DNA of 64,000 nucleotides from Persicirhabdus sediminis (GTDB lineage: Bacteria; Verrucomicrobiota; Verrucomicrobiia; Verrucomicrobiales; Akkermansiaceae): positions 1 to 64,000 of the forward strand of contig NZ_JAENIM010000022.1 in the NCBI RefSeq assembly GCF_016595495.1, in the 5' to 3' direction. Every line of letters starts with the position of its first letter. Positions within the stretch are counted from its first letter, which is position 1. Positions 33,797 through 47,100 of this stretch are shown piece by piece. The notes below the pieces were generated by a model. That model was not told where the DNA came from. It saw nothing but the letters and a program-made list of their open reading frames with translations, and did no database searches. The translations under genes and the position numbers were made by a program.

Positions 33797-33802
33797 CACC
33801 AT

Positions 33803-33852
33803 CACTACTTCACTACTTCACTACTTCACTACTTCACTACTTCACTACTTCA
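33803..33852. repeat. Octamer tandem repeat (CACTACTT x6)
   Basis: CACTACTT is repeated six times without a mismatch from 33803 to 33850, plus two bases of a seventh. It lies between the second terminator and the creD stop, in non-coding DNA. Exact copies suggest recent slippage expansion. Confidence 0.95.
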
Positions 33853-33862
33853 GGAGAAATCA

Positions 33863-35374
33863 TTACATGCTTTGCGGTTCCAGATCCGCAGTTCTGTGAA
33901 TGCCACGAGTAAGGCGCATGACGATGCCGACAATGGCGAGCAATCCTAAGCTACCCATCGTTAGGGCGTAATCTTCACACTGCAGGATAATATAAAAGTA
34001 GCTGTATAATGCAGCTAACATGCCAGCTAAAGCTATCGTCATAGAGCGATTGCGCACGATGCTAGACACATAACTAACCACCATCGATGAGATTAAAATT
34101 GCGGCGATAAAGTAGGCGCCACCAAAGGCGATTTGTTCAGCTAGAGAAATGAGCAGCAGATAAAAGATCACCATCGATACCCCTACCATCAAGTATTGCA
34201 GCGGGTGGATAGAAACTTTGCTGATCAGCTCAGCGCAGAACATAGCGGCAAAGGTGAAGACGATGAATAAAAAGGCATAGCTAACTAAGCGCATGGATTT
34301 CTGATAGGTAGCGGTAGGCATCATCAACCTGACCCCAAAAGCATCCTGTGAGATATTTCTGGTGCTGTCGGTCCAAATTTGCGGAAACCCACGGTTCAGG
34401 CTGGAGACATTCCACTGAGCGGAAAATCCCTGATCACTAAGCTCACGCTGGCTAGGTAAAAAGTTGCCAGTAAAGCTTGGCGAATCCCAGCTGGAGCTCA
34501 GTTTGATTTGGTTATTTTTTCCAACAGGCACCACATTGAGCCCGTCGCTGCCGCGTAGCTGGAGCTGTAGAGCAAAGGCGTAATCCTTTTTCTCGGCGTC
34601 TAATTTCACTGGGCTAGCGAGCTGACATTTACCGGCAAATCTAGCATGGCTGTAGCTATCTAATAAACTCTCCGCACCATCAAAAACCACAGCCTCGGCA
34701 GCTTGTACGCCCTTCAGGTCGCTCAGCTCTAGCACTAACTCAGCTTGCTCCCACAGCAGGAAAGATTCATCAATGCCGCTGTCTGCTAGCTTGGATAAAT
34801 CAAAATCGCCGCGCATCGTTAGCCCCGCCGAATACAATACGGCTTCAAAGATTCCTCGATAGCGAACTTCGTGATCTAGCTGCCCCGCTATATCTAGCTG
34901 GTTAGGGAAAACATAGATGGCTCCTTCTTGCTTATTAGACTGTCCCCGATGATCCATTTTCTGCTTCAGATAGGGAATGCGCAGGTATGGTCCTGCGATA
35001 GTTTGCTCTTCGCCCCATTTATCATTAATTTCCCTAACGACATGATCGCGACGCGTTTCACGTTCCTCCATGAGCCCCTTGACCATGCTAGCTGGCAGAA
35101 GAAGAACCAAGGCCATCACACCCATCAAGAAGATCTTCGAGCCCATCGTCGCCCCGCGATACATCTTGTTGACGATACTGCCGCCAGTCTTCAAGCTTTC
35201 CCCAATACTCGGCTCAGCTGATTTCTCTATGCGCGGCAGAACTTTAGCTGAATCCCCAACAGCTGGAGTTGTTCCAGCTACAGGTGTAGCCTTAGCTGGC
35301 ACTTCTGGTTTAGCTGGCTCGGCGTCTTGCGGTCCAGATCCATTGTCTTCGGGCTTAGCTGTTGGATCTTCCAC
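33863..35374 (-). CDS. creD: Inner-membrane protein CreD
   Basis: CreD (503 residues) is a polytopic membrane protein linked to envelope integrity and, in some species, to CreBC-controlled beta-lactam tolerance. The family blocks are a first helix followed by GLMEERETRRDHVVREINDK, then WGEEQTIAGPYLRIPY, a periplasmic beta-rich domain, and six or so C-terminal helices with MRLVSYAFLFIVFTFAAMFC and KVSIHPLQYLMVG. The frame has an ATG at 35419, but a perfect AAAGGAG lies just upstream of the in-frame GTG at 35374, so I use the GTG. The first 70 residues are a Pro/Ala-rich cytosolic extension. creBC is not adjacent. Confidence 0.9.
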   Translation of the reverse strand: MEDPTAKPEDNGSGPQDAEPAKPEVPAKATPVAGTTPAVGDSAKVLPRIEKSAEPSIGESLKTGGSIVNKMYRGATMGSKIFLMGVMALVLLLPASMVKGLMEERETRRDHVVREINDKWGEEQTIAGPYLRIPYLKQKMDHRGQSNKQEGAIYVFPNQLDIAGQLDHEVRYRGIFEAVLYSAGLTMRGDFDLSKLADSGIDESFLLWEQAELVLELSDLKGVQAAEAVVFDGAESLLDSYSHARFAGKCQLASPVKLDAEKKDYAFALQLQLRGSDGLNVVPVGKNNQIKLSSSWDSPSFTGNFLPSQRELSDQGFSAQWNVSSLNRGFPQIWTDSTRNISQDAFGVRLMMPTATYQKSMRLVSYAFLFIVFTFAAMFCAELISKVSIHPLQYLMVGVSMVIFYLLLISLAEQIAFGGAYFIAAILISSMVVSYVSSIVRNRSMTIALAGMLAALYSYFYIILQCEDYALTMGSLGLLAIVGIVMRLTRGIHRTADLEPQSM

Positions 35375-35380
35375 GCGCGT

Positions 35381-35387
35381 CTCCTTT
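35381..35387 (-). promoter_or_regulatory. Shine-Dalgarno sequence deciding the creD start
   Basis: AAAGGAG (plus-strand CTCCTTT) lies six bases from a GTG at 35374, whereas the upstream ATG at 35419 has no such site. Confidence 0.75.
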
Positions 35388-35604
35388 CTGGTAATTTTCA
35401 CTCGCAGCGGCCGCATCATTTTGCTGGCCTAAGCGGATGGCTGAAACTTCAAATGCTTGTGAACAAATCACAAAAGCAATCAAGCCGGCGGCTGATTTGA
35501 ATCCTGTTATCTTCATGACCCCTGCAGCCTGATACGGCTGTGTGAATCCATGATGAAGGGTTTGTGAAATCAGCGTGAAGATTTGGCTAAAAGAGACTGA
35601 GCAC

Positions 35605-35632
35605 AAAAAAACCGCACATTAAATGTGCGGTT
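35605..35632 (-). terminator. Intrinsic terminator of the small secreted-protein gene
   Basis: AACCGCACATT (35610-35620) pairs with its complement (35622-35632). On the minus strand it runs into seven T. It lies 71 bp beyond the stop of the gene at 35703. Confidence 0.9.
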
Positions 35633-35702
35633 AGAATGATTGTGGCGCTTGATATTTTCCAGCTGGCATAGATCTACCAGCTGGCTGATTTTCTAGCTGA
35701 AC

Positions 35703-36095
35703 TTATGGGATTTCAAAATACCCACGGCGCTCGCTGCAGATGCGCATGCCATCGACGCCACGGATAGTCGCTGGCTCGGCGATGAACCAACCGAGGTCGG
35801 CATTCCAGAAAAAGACGATTTTCACCACGCTGCTTTTGTAAGCACCACGGCGTAGCTGCGGCACCACTGCGACTACCTGATGAGCGTATTCAGCGCGAAA
35901 CCCTTCAGATACGTAGGTGCCATCGAGCGTATAGGCGATGGTGATTTTGTTTTTACTCTCACCTAGCCAGTCTGACAGCAGGTCTAGGGACACCGCCTCA
36001 GTGAGCACTGGGCGACTAGGCTCAGCTGCTCTAGCTTGCGTAAGGGAGAAAAATGCCAATCCGGCACAGACGAGTGAAAATAATAAGAAGCGCAT
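35703..36095 (-). CDS. Small secreted protein, unknown
   Basis: The 130-residue protein has a clear signal peptide (RFLLFSLVCAGLAFFSL, cleavage near ARAAEP). The mature domain is of about 105 residues with alternating beta-type segments (KITIAYTLDGTYVSEGFRAE, SSVVKIVFFWNADLGWFIAE). There is one Cys near the end. It is probably periplasmic. I recognise no family. It is monocistronic with its own terminator. Confidence 0.72.
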   Translation of the reverse strand: MRFLLFSLVCAGLAFFSLTQARAAEPSRPVLTEAVSLDLLSDWLGESKNKITIAYTLDGTYVSEGFRAEYAHQVVAVVPQLRRGAYKSSVVKIVFFWNADLGWFIAEPATIRGVDGMRICSERRGYFEIP

Positions 36096-36305
36096 GATCT
36101 ACATTAGACGTCTACGATGCCATTCTATTCTAACTTTTCAAAGAAATTTACAAACTTCTTCTATTTGAGTGATTCACAAACTCACCCGTCATACAGGTGG
36201 CGAATCTAATCTAGCTGGCACCATAAATACACTGCGGTGAGCGGGGCATCTATCAGCTACAATCAAAGCGCCAATTCTGGAATATTATCACACCGCTAGC
36301 TGGAA

Positions 36306-36333
36306 ATAAAAAAGCGGCGAAATGTCGCCGCTT
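36306..36333 (-). terminator. Intrinsic terminator of the ABC ATPase gene
   Basis: AAGCGGCGA (36312-36320) pairs with TCGCCGCTT (36325-36333). The minus strand continues in T (A-run 36306-36312). Confidence 0.9.
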
Positions 36334-36368
36334 GAAAAACTTTAATTAGAGCCAGCTAGCTGGAATGT

Positions 36369-37301
36369 TTAATCTTTGCGGGTCATTTCCACGAAGATGT
36401 CTTCGAGAGTGGCCTGATGGCGATAGAGTGTGCGCATTGGCCAGCCTTTCGCCATGGTGAGTTTGGCGATGCGGCTGCGCGCGTCGGTGCCAGATTCTAC
36501 CAAAACGGAGAATTTGTTCCAATCGCAGTCCGGTTCTTCGACAATGACTTTTTTGACTTTATCTAATCCTTCGATGGCTTCTTTCACCTCATCCACCTCG
36601 GCTTTGAGCTCGACGGTCACTTTGCCGGCGGCACGCATGGTTGCTACTAGCTCGTCGGGTTTGCCGGATGCTTTGACGATGCCTTCATCGACGATGATGA
36701 CGTGGTCGCAGATCATTTCCACTTCGCTGAGGATGTGGGTCGAAATGAGGATGGTATGCTTTTCTCCGAGGCGCTTGATGAGTGAACGGATTTGGCGAAT
36801 TTGGTTTGGATCCAGCCCGTTGGTTGGCTCATCGAGAATGAGCAAATCTGGCTTAGCCACCAGTGCATCCGCTAGCCCCACGCGCTGGCGATAACCTTTA
36901 GATAGCGTTTTGATCATCTTGCGGCGCACGTGCTGTAACGCGCACAGGTCCATCGCTTCATTAACGTAGGTGCGCAGCATGCTTCCTTTGAGCCCTTTGA
37001 GAGCAGCACGGTAGCGCAAGTACTCGCGCACGCGCATATCATCGTAAAGCGGCACATTTTCTGGCATGTAGCCGATGTGCTTACGCGCGTCTACGGATTG
37101 GCTAAATATGTCATAACCGGCGATAGAAATCGTCCCTGAGCTAGGCGGCAGATATCCGGTGAGCATTCGCAGAGTTGTTGTCTTTCCAGCACCATTTGGC
37201 CCCAAAAACCCCACAACTTCCCCTTTTCCAACGCTGAAGGAAATATCTTTGACGGCGGTGTGGCGGCCATATCGCTTTTGCGCATTGCGGACTTCAATCA
37301 T
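36369..37301 (-). CDS. ABC transporter ATP-binding protein (GldA/CcmA-like)
   Basis: From the ATG at 37301 the protein is 310 residues. The frame extends to 37427, but the family N-terminus MIEVRNAQKRYG begins here. Walker A is GFLGPNGAGKTTTLRMLTGY, the signature is TLSKGYRQRVGLADAL, and Walker B is LLILDEPTNGLDPNQI with the switch His in LISTHILSEVE. A C-terminal regulatory extension of about 80 residues matches the GldA/NatA-type subfamily that drives gliding, bacitracin-type or Na export permeases. No permease gene is adjacent, so its membrane partner must be elsewhere. A terminator follows directly. Confidence 0.9.
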   Translation of the reverse strand: MIEVRNAQKRYGRHTAVKDISFSVGKGEVVGFLGPNGAGKTTTLRMLTGYLPPSSGTISIAGYDIFSQSVDARKHIGYMPENVPLYDDMRVREYLRYRAALKGLKGSMLRTYVNEAMDLCALQHVRRKMIKTLSKGYRQRVGLADALVAKPDLLILDEPTNGLDPNQIRQIRSLIKRLGEKHTILISTHILSEVEMICDHVIIVDEGIVKASGKPDELVATMRAAGKVTVELKAEVDEVKEAIEGLDKVKKVIVEEPDCDWNKFSVLVESGTDARSRIAKLTMAKGWPMRTLYRHQATLEDIFVEMTRKD

Positions 37302-37449
37302 ATCTTGCGATTCTCTATGTAAAAATATGCACACTTTCAGAGCTTGTGCGTTGACTCTTGCTAGCGTCTCCACTATTAGACTCAAGTCTCGCGCGCACCA
37401 AGCACTAAAAACGTGAGACTCGGGCAATTTTTAATCCAGTCATCAAACA

Positions 37450-40293
<2,844 letters not shown>

Positions 40294-40332
40294 CCTGCAC
40301 CACTACTCAACCATAAGTTTCTGACCACAACC

Positions 40333-41787
40333 ATGTCTACAGAAGTCACAATACCCGCTGTTGGAGAATCCATCACATCAGCAAACATTGCCAAGTGGCA
40401 CAAAGCCACTGGCGACTACGTAAAAAAGGGTGAAACCATCCTCACGATCGAAACCGACAAAATTTCTACCGAGATTGAAGCCACCACATCTGGCATCATT
40501 ACTATCAACGTAGATGCTGATACAGAAGTGGGCATTGGCACCGTAGTGGCCGTCATCGAAAAAGCCGACGCTTCAGCCGCTCCTCAACAAGCAGCTCCAG
40601 CTGAAAGCGACGCACCTAGTGAAAACCACGGCAAGTCAGTCGACGTTGTGGTTCCTGCAGCAGGTGAATCCATCACTTCAGCCAACATCGCTCAGTGGCA
40701 CGCAAGCACTGGTCAAGTTGTTGAAAAGGGTAGCGTCATCGCCACACTCGATACCGATAAAGTTTCTACCGAAATCGAAGCCGACGAAACTGGCGTCATC
40801 AACATCATCGCGCCTGAAGGTGAAGAAGTACCTATCGGTACCGTCATCGCCTCCATCCTCGTTGGTGGCAGCGCTGAAAAACGCTCATCTACATCCACTC
40901 CTGAGAAAAAAGAAGCGGTTGCTGAAACTCCAGCTCCAGTAGCTGCTCCAGCTAAACCTGCTCCGGCACCTGCACCAGCTAAACCAGCTCCAGCACCAGT
41001 TGCTACTCCAGCACCTGCGCCTAAGCCAAAAGCTGAGCTCGCAGCCAGCACTGGCGAAAAAGCCGGCTCACCACGCCCAGACAGCGACGGACGTTACACA
41101 CGTACCAAGATGAGCATGCTGCGCCGCAAGATCGCCAGCCACCTCGTCAACGCCCAGCAAACAGCAGCCATCCTGACCACTTTCAACGAGTGCAACATGA
41201 GCTCTGTCATGCAGCTGCGCAAGAGCGTGCAAGACGACTTTGTCAGCAAACACGGCGTTAAGCTCGGCTTCATGTCATTCTTCGTCAAAGCCACTGTGCA
41301 AGCGCTCAAAGACGTGCCACAGATCAATGCGAGCATTGAAGGCACCGACATCGTGCAAAACAACTTCTACGACATCGGCGTTGCCATCGGCACCGAAAAA
41401 GGCCTCGTCGTTCCCGTGCTGCGCGACTGTGATAAAAAGTCATTTGCTGAAATCGAAAACGAGATCATTGCCTACGCCATCAAAGCTAAGGAAGGAAAAA
41501 TCACCATGGAAGACCTCCAAGGTGGTGTATTCACCATCTCCAACGGCGGCGTCTACGGCTCACTGCTCAGCACACCAATCCTCAGCCCGCCACAAAGCGG
41601 CATCCTCGGCATGCACACCATCCAGCAGCGTCCAATCGCTGAAAATGGCCAAGTCGTGATCGCGCCAATGATGAACCTCGCTCTCAGCTACGACCACAGA
41701 CTCGTCGATGGCAAAGAAGCCGTGACCTTCCTCATCCGCATCAAAGACTGCATCGAGAACCCATCTCGTCTCATGCTCGAGATGTAA
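40333..41787 (+). CDS. sucB: Dihydrolipoamide succinyltransferase (E2) with two lipoyl domains
   Basis: The 484-residue E2 carries two tandem lipoyl domains with Lys43 in ETDKISTE and Lys143 in DTDKVSTE. A roughly 70-residue Pro/Ala/Lys linker follows, then the catalytic acyltransferase domain from about 255 ([20 protein letters not shown], active site [12 protein letters not shown]). Between linker and catalytic domain I cannot find the small peripheral-subunit-binding domain that normally docks E1 and E3. Two lipoyl domains are also uncommon in a succinyltransferase; E. coli SucB has one. Gene order after sucA supports the 2-oxoglutarate rather than pyruvate complex. The E3 gene is not next to it. 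Confidence 0.93.
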   Translation: MSTEVTIPAVGESITSANIAKWHKATGDYVKKGETILTIETDKISTEIEATTSGIITINVDADTEVGIGTVVAVIEKADASAAPQQAAPAESDAPSENHGKSVDVVVPAAGESITSANIAQWHASTGQVVEKGSVIATLDTDKVSTEIEADETGVINIIAPEGEEVPIGTVIASILVGGSAEKRSSTSTPEKKEAVAETPAPVAAPAKPAPAPAPAKPAPAPVATPAPAPKPKAELAASTGEKAGSPRPDSDGRYTRTKMSMLRRKIASHLVNAQQTAAILTTFNECNMSSVMQLRKSVQDDFVSKHGVKLGFMSFFVKATVQALKDVPQINASIEGTDIVQNNFYDIGVAIGTEKGLVVPVLRDCDKKSFAEIENEIIAYAIKAKEGKITMEDLQGGVFTISNGGVYGSLLSTPILSPPQSGILGMHTIQQRPIAENGQVVIAPMMNLALSYDHRLVDGKEAVTFLIRIKDCIENPSRLMLEM

Positions 41788-41815
41788 TTCTCAGCTGAGA
41801 ATATCACCATTTCCA

Positions 41816-41852
41816 AACGACCTCGTCAGCCAGCTGACGGGGTCGTTTTTTG
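41816..41852 (+). terminator. Intrinsic terminator of sucAB
   Basis: AACGACCTCGTCAG (41816-41829) pairs with CTGACGGGGTCGTT (41834-41847) with one G-U and is followed by a T-run. The loop is CCAG of a CCAGCT word. Confidence 0.92.
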
Positions 41853-41935
41853 TCTACCCCTCACTACTAGCCACTAGCCAGCTGGCAAGCTAGGCTCTCC
41901 ATAAGATAGCGAACCACTAGCGGCCAGCTAGGGGC

Positions 41936-41974
41936 AAAAATATAGCCCTCCTCTCGAAAAAGGCGGGCCAATAT
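41936..41974 (-). terminator. Probable terminator of the DUF1800/DUF1501 block
   Basis: On the minus strand ATATTGGCCCGCC can pair with GGAGGGCTATAT with one mismatch and is followed by five T. It lies 26 bp beyond the stop of the pseudopilin-like gene. Confidence 0.55.
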
Positions 41975-41999
41975 CAATTCGCTAGATATTTGCTAAAAA

Positions 42000-42527
42000 C
42001 TAATACCTGACGACAATGTCATCTTCGGTATGCATTTGCCCATCCGGGCCAGCTGAACGAATTTCCGTAGAACTCTCACTGATGTTATGAAAAAAGTAAG
42101 CATGCCCCCATCTATCAAGCAGCTCACCAGAGCTAGAAATGCTAGGATGTGAAGCATCTATCACCGCCACCCCTTTATCGTTATCACCTGTGAGAGCTGC
42201 TGTGATTTCGTCATTCTCACCAATAGGATGGCTACCTAACGCCGAACGATAGACACTAAATAGCTGTTGGATAATTTGCATATCCTCCTCCGCATCTCCA
42301 TCCTTCTGGTTCAGCTGATCGGTAGTTTCCGACACAGCCATTAGAGTGACCTTCTTGCGCTTCTGCAGAGCCTCCCACTCGTCATTTAATGCCTCAGGCC
42401 CCAACTCAGCAGACTGTTTGCTTCTCTCTCCAAGCTCATCCATCGGACCAAATTCTTGGTCGAAGATAAATAGCAATAGAATGGTCTGAATTAGGACCAA
42501 AACGATTAAGGTTGAGACTTTTGACAT
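42000..42527 (-). CDS. Membrane-anchored protein with type II secretion pseudopilin-like C-terminus
   Basis: The 175-residue protein begins with a hydrophobic helix (STLIVLVLIQTILLLFIFDQ) and a coiled-coil-like stretch (LNDEWEALQKRKKVTLMAV). It ends with DRWGHAYFFHNISESSTEIR and SAGPDGQMHTEDDIVVRY. The C-terminus matches the GspG-type pattern (D-WG-xY, then SxGPDG and T-DDI), where a Ca site stabilises major pseudopilins. There is no prepilin peptidase motif (G[FYW]TLIE) at the start, so it is not processed like a pseudopilin. It lies 13 bp after the DUF1501 gene and is probably the last gene of that operon. Confidence 0.72.
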   Translation of the reverse strand: MSKVSTLIVLVLIQTILLLFIFDQEFGPMDELGERSKQSAELGPEALNDEWEALQKRKKVTLMAVSETTDQLNQKDGDAEEDMQIIQQLFSVYRSALGSHPIGENDEITAALTGDNDKGVAVIDASHPSISSSGELLDRWGHAYFFHNISESSTEIRSAGPDGQMHTEDDIVVRY

Positions 42528-42540
42528 CAGCTGATCTGGA

Positions 42541-44148
42541 TTAAAGAAAATCGAGGTTAGTTGAAGCTACTGAAAATGGGTCATCAAAGCGAGCAAAGTT
42601 TGGAAAAATTAGTTCTCTGGCGTTGGAATCCACTCCAAACCAATTAGCTAACACGGATGAATATTGGTCGACAGATATATCAGGAATCAATCTACCTCGA
42701 CTTTTGTGAGAATCTATCGAGCCAATTTGGTCGCCAACCTTGAGTGATGGAAAACTGCCATACAACTGGCCGCCTTTCACTGCGCCACCCATAACAATCG
42801 TATGTCCACCCCAAGCGTGATCTGAGCCAGCTGAGGCACTTGTGCCGTTAGGCGTCAGCGTACGGTTGAAATCAGACGCAGTAAATGTGGTCACCTGATC
42901 AAAGATATCTATCGCCGGGTCTTTCAGCGTATCGCGAAATGCCTTCAGCGCGTTAGATAGCTCCTCCATCAACTCAGCATGGCTAGCTTGCAAACTCGAG
43001 TGCGTATCATAACCACTAATCTCACAGAAATATATCTGCCGGCTATTTCCCAAAGCTGATCGGCCAGCGATCAGCTTAGCAATCGTCTTTAACTGATCTC
43101 CCAAGCTACTCTTCGCATTGGCGAATTTCAGATCGAAGTCTACCCCAGTCTGCGATGCAGCTGTGAGCGCAGCGCCTACCACCCCCTCAGTCGCGCGCGC
43201 TGAGCGTACGATTTGCTGATAATTCTCCTCCAACAAATTCTCATGAGTTAAGTCCAAAATATCATTAAAGGCCTGCAACTGCCGGCCTTGATTAGTGGCC
43301 TTATAACCATCTGTTACGTCCACAGTATTTTGGTAGGCATACTTGTAAGGTTTCGTATTAGTCCCATATCCATCTAATGATACAGCGCCAGATGAATTCA
43401 CAATATACTGGCTAACACCTCCACCAATTCCCGTCTGAAACGAATTCACCCCCTTGAGAGAAATCGACATCGAGACTTTGCCTGAGTCGTTATATGAGGC
43501 ATTCAATAGGTCAGCTACTCGCCCGCCCCATCCAGATGTGAATGTTTGATCAGCTATCGATGACTGCCACTGAGTCTGCTGGTTAGAATGAGAAAATAGC
43601 TGGGTAGGTAAATTAACCAAACGGTTCACGTACGCATCTCTGTTGGGTATCGGTTCAGCTAGAGTTCCCACGTTACACACAAAGGCTAGATCGCCATCAT
43701 TAAACATCTCAGCCATTGGCGCCGCTGATGGGTGCACAGCTATTGGGTGTATTTCGCCTCCATGATGTTTATCAAAGGCGCGACATTTATCTAACTCCCC
43801 AGAACCGTCTGGCAGATTGAGCGCTGTATCCGTTAGCTCTGAGCCATCACTCTGCGTGCGCGGCAGAGCTAACACACCTCGGGCTTGCTCGTAGTCGGCA
43901 CGCAACTCGTCATCCTCAGCGATCCCAATCGGGAAAATCATGTTATTCGAATCATTGCCGCCATTCATGAAGAGGCACACCATCGCCTTGTACTCAGTAT
44001 TGACTAGTCCTTCCTGGCCCATTGCCGCTGTCATCAGGCGCATCTGCGCCAGAGTATTAACAATGGCACTAACGCCTAAGGATGCACACGCTGACTGACG
44101 TAGGAAATCACGACGCGTCTGCCTCTCTTCTTTTTGATAGTTCTTCAT
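42541..44148 (-). CDS. DUF1501 protein, Tat-exported, copy B
   Basis: The 535-residue protein begins with a twin-arginine motif (RRDFLRQSACASLGVSAI). The body has the DUF1501 signs: KAMVCLFMNGGNDSNNMIFP, EMFNDGDLAFVCNVGTLAEP, FSHSNQQTQWQSS, TFTASDFNRTLTPNG and GSDHAWGGHTIVMGGAVKGG. Alkaline-phosphatase/sulfatase-fold relatives are known, but DUF1501 has no proven reaction. It starts 4 bp after the DUF1800 copy B stop. By eye it is more than half identical to copy A at 47708. Confidence 0.92.
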   Translation of the reverse strand: MKNYQKEERQTRRDFLRQSACASLGVSAIVNTLAQMRLMTAAMGQEGLVNTEYKAMVCLFMNGGNDSNNMIFPIGIAEDDELRADYEQARGVLALPRTQSDGSELTDTALNLPDGSGELDKCRAFDKHHGGEIHPIAVHPSAAPMAEMFNDGDLAFVCNVGTLAEPIPNRDAYVNRLVNLPTQLFSHSNQQTQWQSSIADQTFTSGWGGRVADLLNASYNDSGKVSMSISLKGVNSFQTGIGGGVSQYIVNSSGAVSLDGYGTNTKPYKYAYQNTVDVTDGYKATNQGRQLQAFNDILDLTHENLLEENYQQIVRSARATEGVVGAALTAASQTGVDFDLKFANAKSSLGDQLKTIAKLIAGRSALGNSRQIYFCEISGYDTHSSLQASHAELMEELSNALKAFRDTLKDPAIDIFDQVTTFTASDFNRTLTPNGTSASAGSDHAWGGHTIVMGGAVKGGQLYGSFPSLKVGDQIGSIDSHKSRGRLIPDISVDQYSSVLANWFGVDSNARELIFPNFARFDDPFSVASTNLDFL

Positions 44149-44152
44149 TTTC

Positions 44153-47100
44153 TTATTTTTGAATCATTGAATAGGGACAGCTAGAAATCAGGTAAGCAGC
44201 AACTTCTAGCCGGTCATTAAATATCAGCGCCTGACGCGCATCGGCTTCCTCTTCAGTAAGACTATCTGAAGCCTCATCATCATCGTAATAGTAATAGGTC
44301 ATCGCTACAGCGTGAATGATGACGTCGCGTGGGTTATCTAAGCGTACATTGGTCCGTAAATCATCCGTGCCTAACTCCCGAACGTAACCTTCAGCATGAC
44401 GACGCTTGAGCTCACCCGCACACAATAACAAGTCTAGGTAATCCACTAACTCTTCACAAGCCTGTACGATTTTCTCTCTATTGTTGAATGTATTATCAAG
44501 AGGACTAACTTTGCCGTCATTGTTTTTATCCATCACATTCATGTACACTTTCCCCATACCTGAAGTAGCGGATCGGTCCACTACTAGATGGTCAGCGTAC
44601 TTGCTTAGCAAATAGGGTTCATCTTCTAAATAAGGCAATGAAACCAAACCTACGCCATTATCATTTCTAAGCAGGTCCTCTAAGAAGTTGATGTGATTGA
44701 TGACTGATACCTCATTCGCTATTTGGAACTCAGGCGCTACGGCTCCACTTGAAGCCAGTATGCCAACTGGTGAATAGCTAGGTAGGAACCAGTTAAATAC
44801 CGATGGCGCTGCTAACGGACGCTGGCCTAGTGGAGTATTAGATGACAAAAAGCGCACTATCGTAGCGTCGCTATCATATCTCTTGAGCGCATAGTTACCC
44901 CATGCATATTCTCCCATTCTTTCTTCATCACCTAAGATATCTAGCGGAATTTCAGATTTCCCATCTAACGCGCGTATCACCGCAGATACATGTATAAGTG
45001 GCTCTTTCTTCTTACCATAGCCAACATTGTCAACTAATGAAACCGAACGAGCTTCATAATCTAGCAAGATGGCCTTCACCACTTCACCTAAATTGCCGTC
45101 GGTCTCTTGCCATTTGCTAGCGACTCGATAGATATAGCCAGCTGATGGGTTAGAAGTCACGAAACGCTGAATCAGTCGACGCGCCATAAATGGCGCAACA
45201 TTGTCGTGACTAGCTAGATAATTCATCACCGCTTCAAGATCACTTTCACCATCGCCGCCAGCTGGAATCTCAAGCTGAGCAATGCCTTCGCGCACAAACA
45301 AAGCCTTGGCTCCATCATCGTGATATTCCGCAAAATTCTTCATCCTATGCATCCACTGGGACTCATAGTATTGTTTCCCGCTTGAATAGCTGAAGTTATC
45401 ATTCTCTACTTCAGTTAGTGAAGATTTTGGCTCATTGATGATAGAATACGACCAGCCCGTAAATACTCTAGCTAGCTCAACAATATCTTCTTGCTCGTAG
45501 GTCGCAATGGGCAAGCCATCGCCACCAAGTTTTATAGATCCATCTAGATGCAATTCTATCAGACCGATAGAAAACAGCTGCATAAGCTCGCGAGCATAGT
45601 TCTCATCGGGAGAAATAATCACTTCTCCTAGCTCATTCGTCACCGCTTTCTGATTACCCAAAGAAGATAAATATTGCCCCATGATGGGATGCGTAGACAC
45701 ATCCTCTAGCAAGGTTCGAAAATCTCCAAAGGCATTTGACATGAGCATATCATAATAATTGGTATGCCCATACGCTCTGTCTTGAATCACTGGATCAACT
45801 CGACTTGTAACGTAAACTTCACTGAGCGCAAAAGTCATGCGCTGTCGCAGCTGATCTTTGGCATGTAGAGCTAACAACCACCACGCGGTTTCACGGTTGG
45901 TCACGCCTGGATTGTATCCTTCATTAAAATAGCCCTTGTCGCTATCATTCCTGAAGTGAGAGATTTGATGCTGATCCATCGCCCGCATGAATTTCTCCAT
46001 CGACGGCATCGCCATACCTAACTGATCATCAATCCACGCCTCGTAACCCGCCATCCGGTCGCCACCGTGTTCATTATTGATGCGCTTACGCAGGCTTTTA
46101 ATCGTATCTGGCGTCGCACCGAAACTAGCCTGAGTTAAAAACCTAACGATGTCGCGGTTCAGTTCATCTCCCTCCAGCACGGTGATTTCTGGTGGTGAGT
46201 CAGGAATAATCAACTCAGTCCCCGCGTCCTGTTGGGAAAAATCACCTCTAATCTCACCAGCTGGATACATCGCTGAGTGCACATTGATATATATCTGCCC
46301 CTGATAGAGAGCATCTAGCATGCCTTGGTCAGTAGTGATAAATTGCGCCGCCTCAACAGCCCAACTGTGACCACTCACCTGGCCTAGCGGTAAACTCTCA
46401 ATATGCGGTCCGCTGACAGGATTGCGCAGATGCATATGCGCCGCGGTCTGCAAGGAAGTCAGCCCGTGGAAGCTCAGCTGAACTGAGCCAACAGAATTAT
46501 CTCCCTCTAGCAAAATCGTAGCCAAACCAGAAGCAGTTGTGACCGCATTATCTTCAGGCCTGAGATAGGCAATGAAGAGTTTCTGGTTCTCAAAGGTATT
46601 GGTAGCATCGCAGATCTCTAACTCAGCTAATTGTCCAGCCGCCTGAATGGTTAGCTTTTCTGGCACCTCAGCTTGCTGATCTAAATTTGCGTGCACCTCG
46701 ATCAAAACAGAATCACTACCAGCTGGAATCACAACGTAGTTAATGAGCTCTTGACCCTGCGAAACTAACTTATAATCATCAGCCTGAGCTGCGCCTTTTT
46801 CACTATCATCGCTAGGCTTGACTCGCAAATAAACGCGCTGCGCATAGTTAGTATCACCTGAACGAACCAGCCTAATTTCAGCCGGCTGCTGCTCTTTTTC
46901 ATAAGCTCTAGCAGAATCTACAAATACCTCGATATTGTTTGCAGCCAATGCTGACCACACTTCCATATCACTAGCTAATGAGTCCGCTGAGAAACTATCA
47001 GCAGCTCCTCTATCAAAGCCTTCCAAGTGGAGCTCGTCCCAATCACTCAAGCCATCATTATCTCCGTCGTGATCTAGTACTTCAAAACGATAGAAAAATT

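Noticed and set aside
33803-33852. CRISPR-like repeat array
   Set aside because: The repeat unit is 8 bp with no spacers; it is a simple tandem repeat.
35355-35516. Possible 53-codon gene overlapping the creD start (ATG at 35516)
   Set aside because: It has a hydrophobic N-terminus, but it overlaps creD and contains its ribosome-binding site; there is no homologue I know. It could be a translational leader, which is untested.
40713-41051. Ala/Gly-rich frame opposite the sucB linker
   Set aside because: It mirrors the Pro/Ala-rich linker codons; no independent support.
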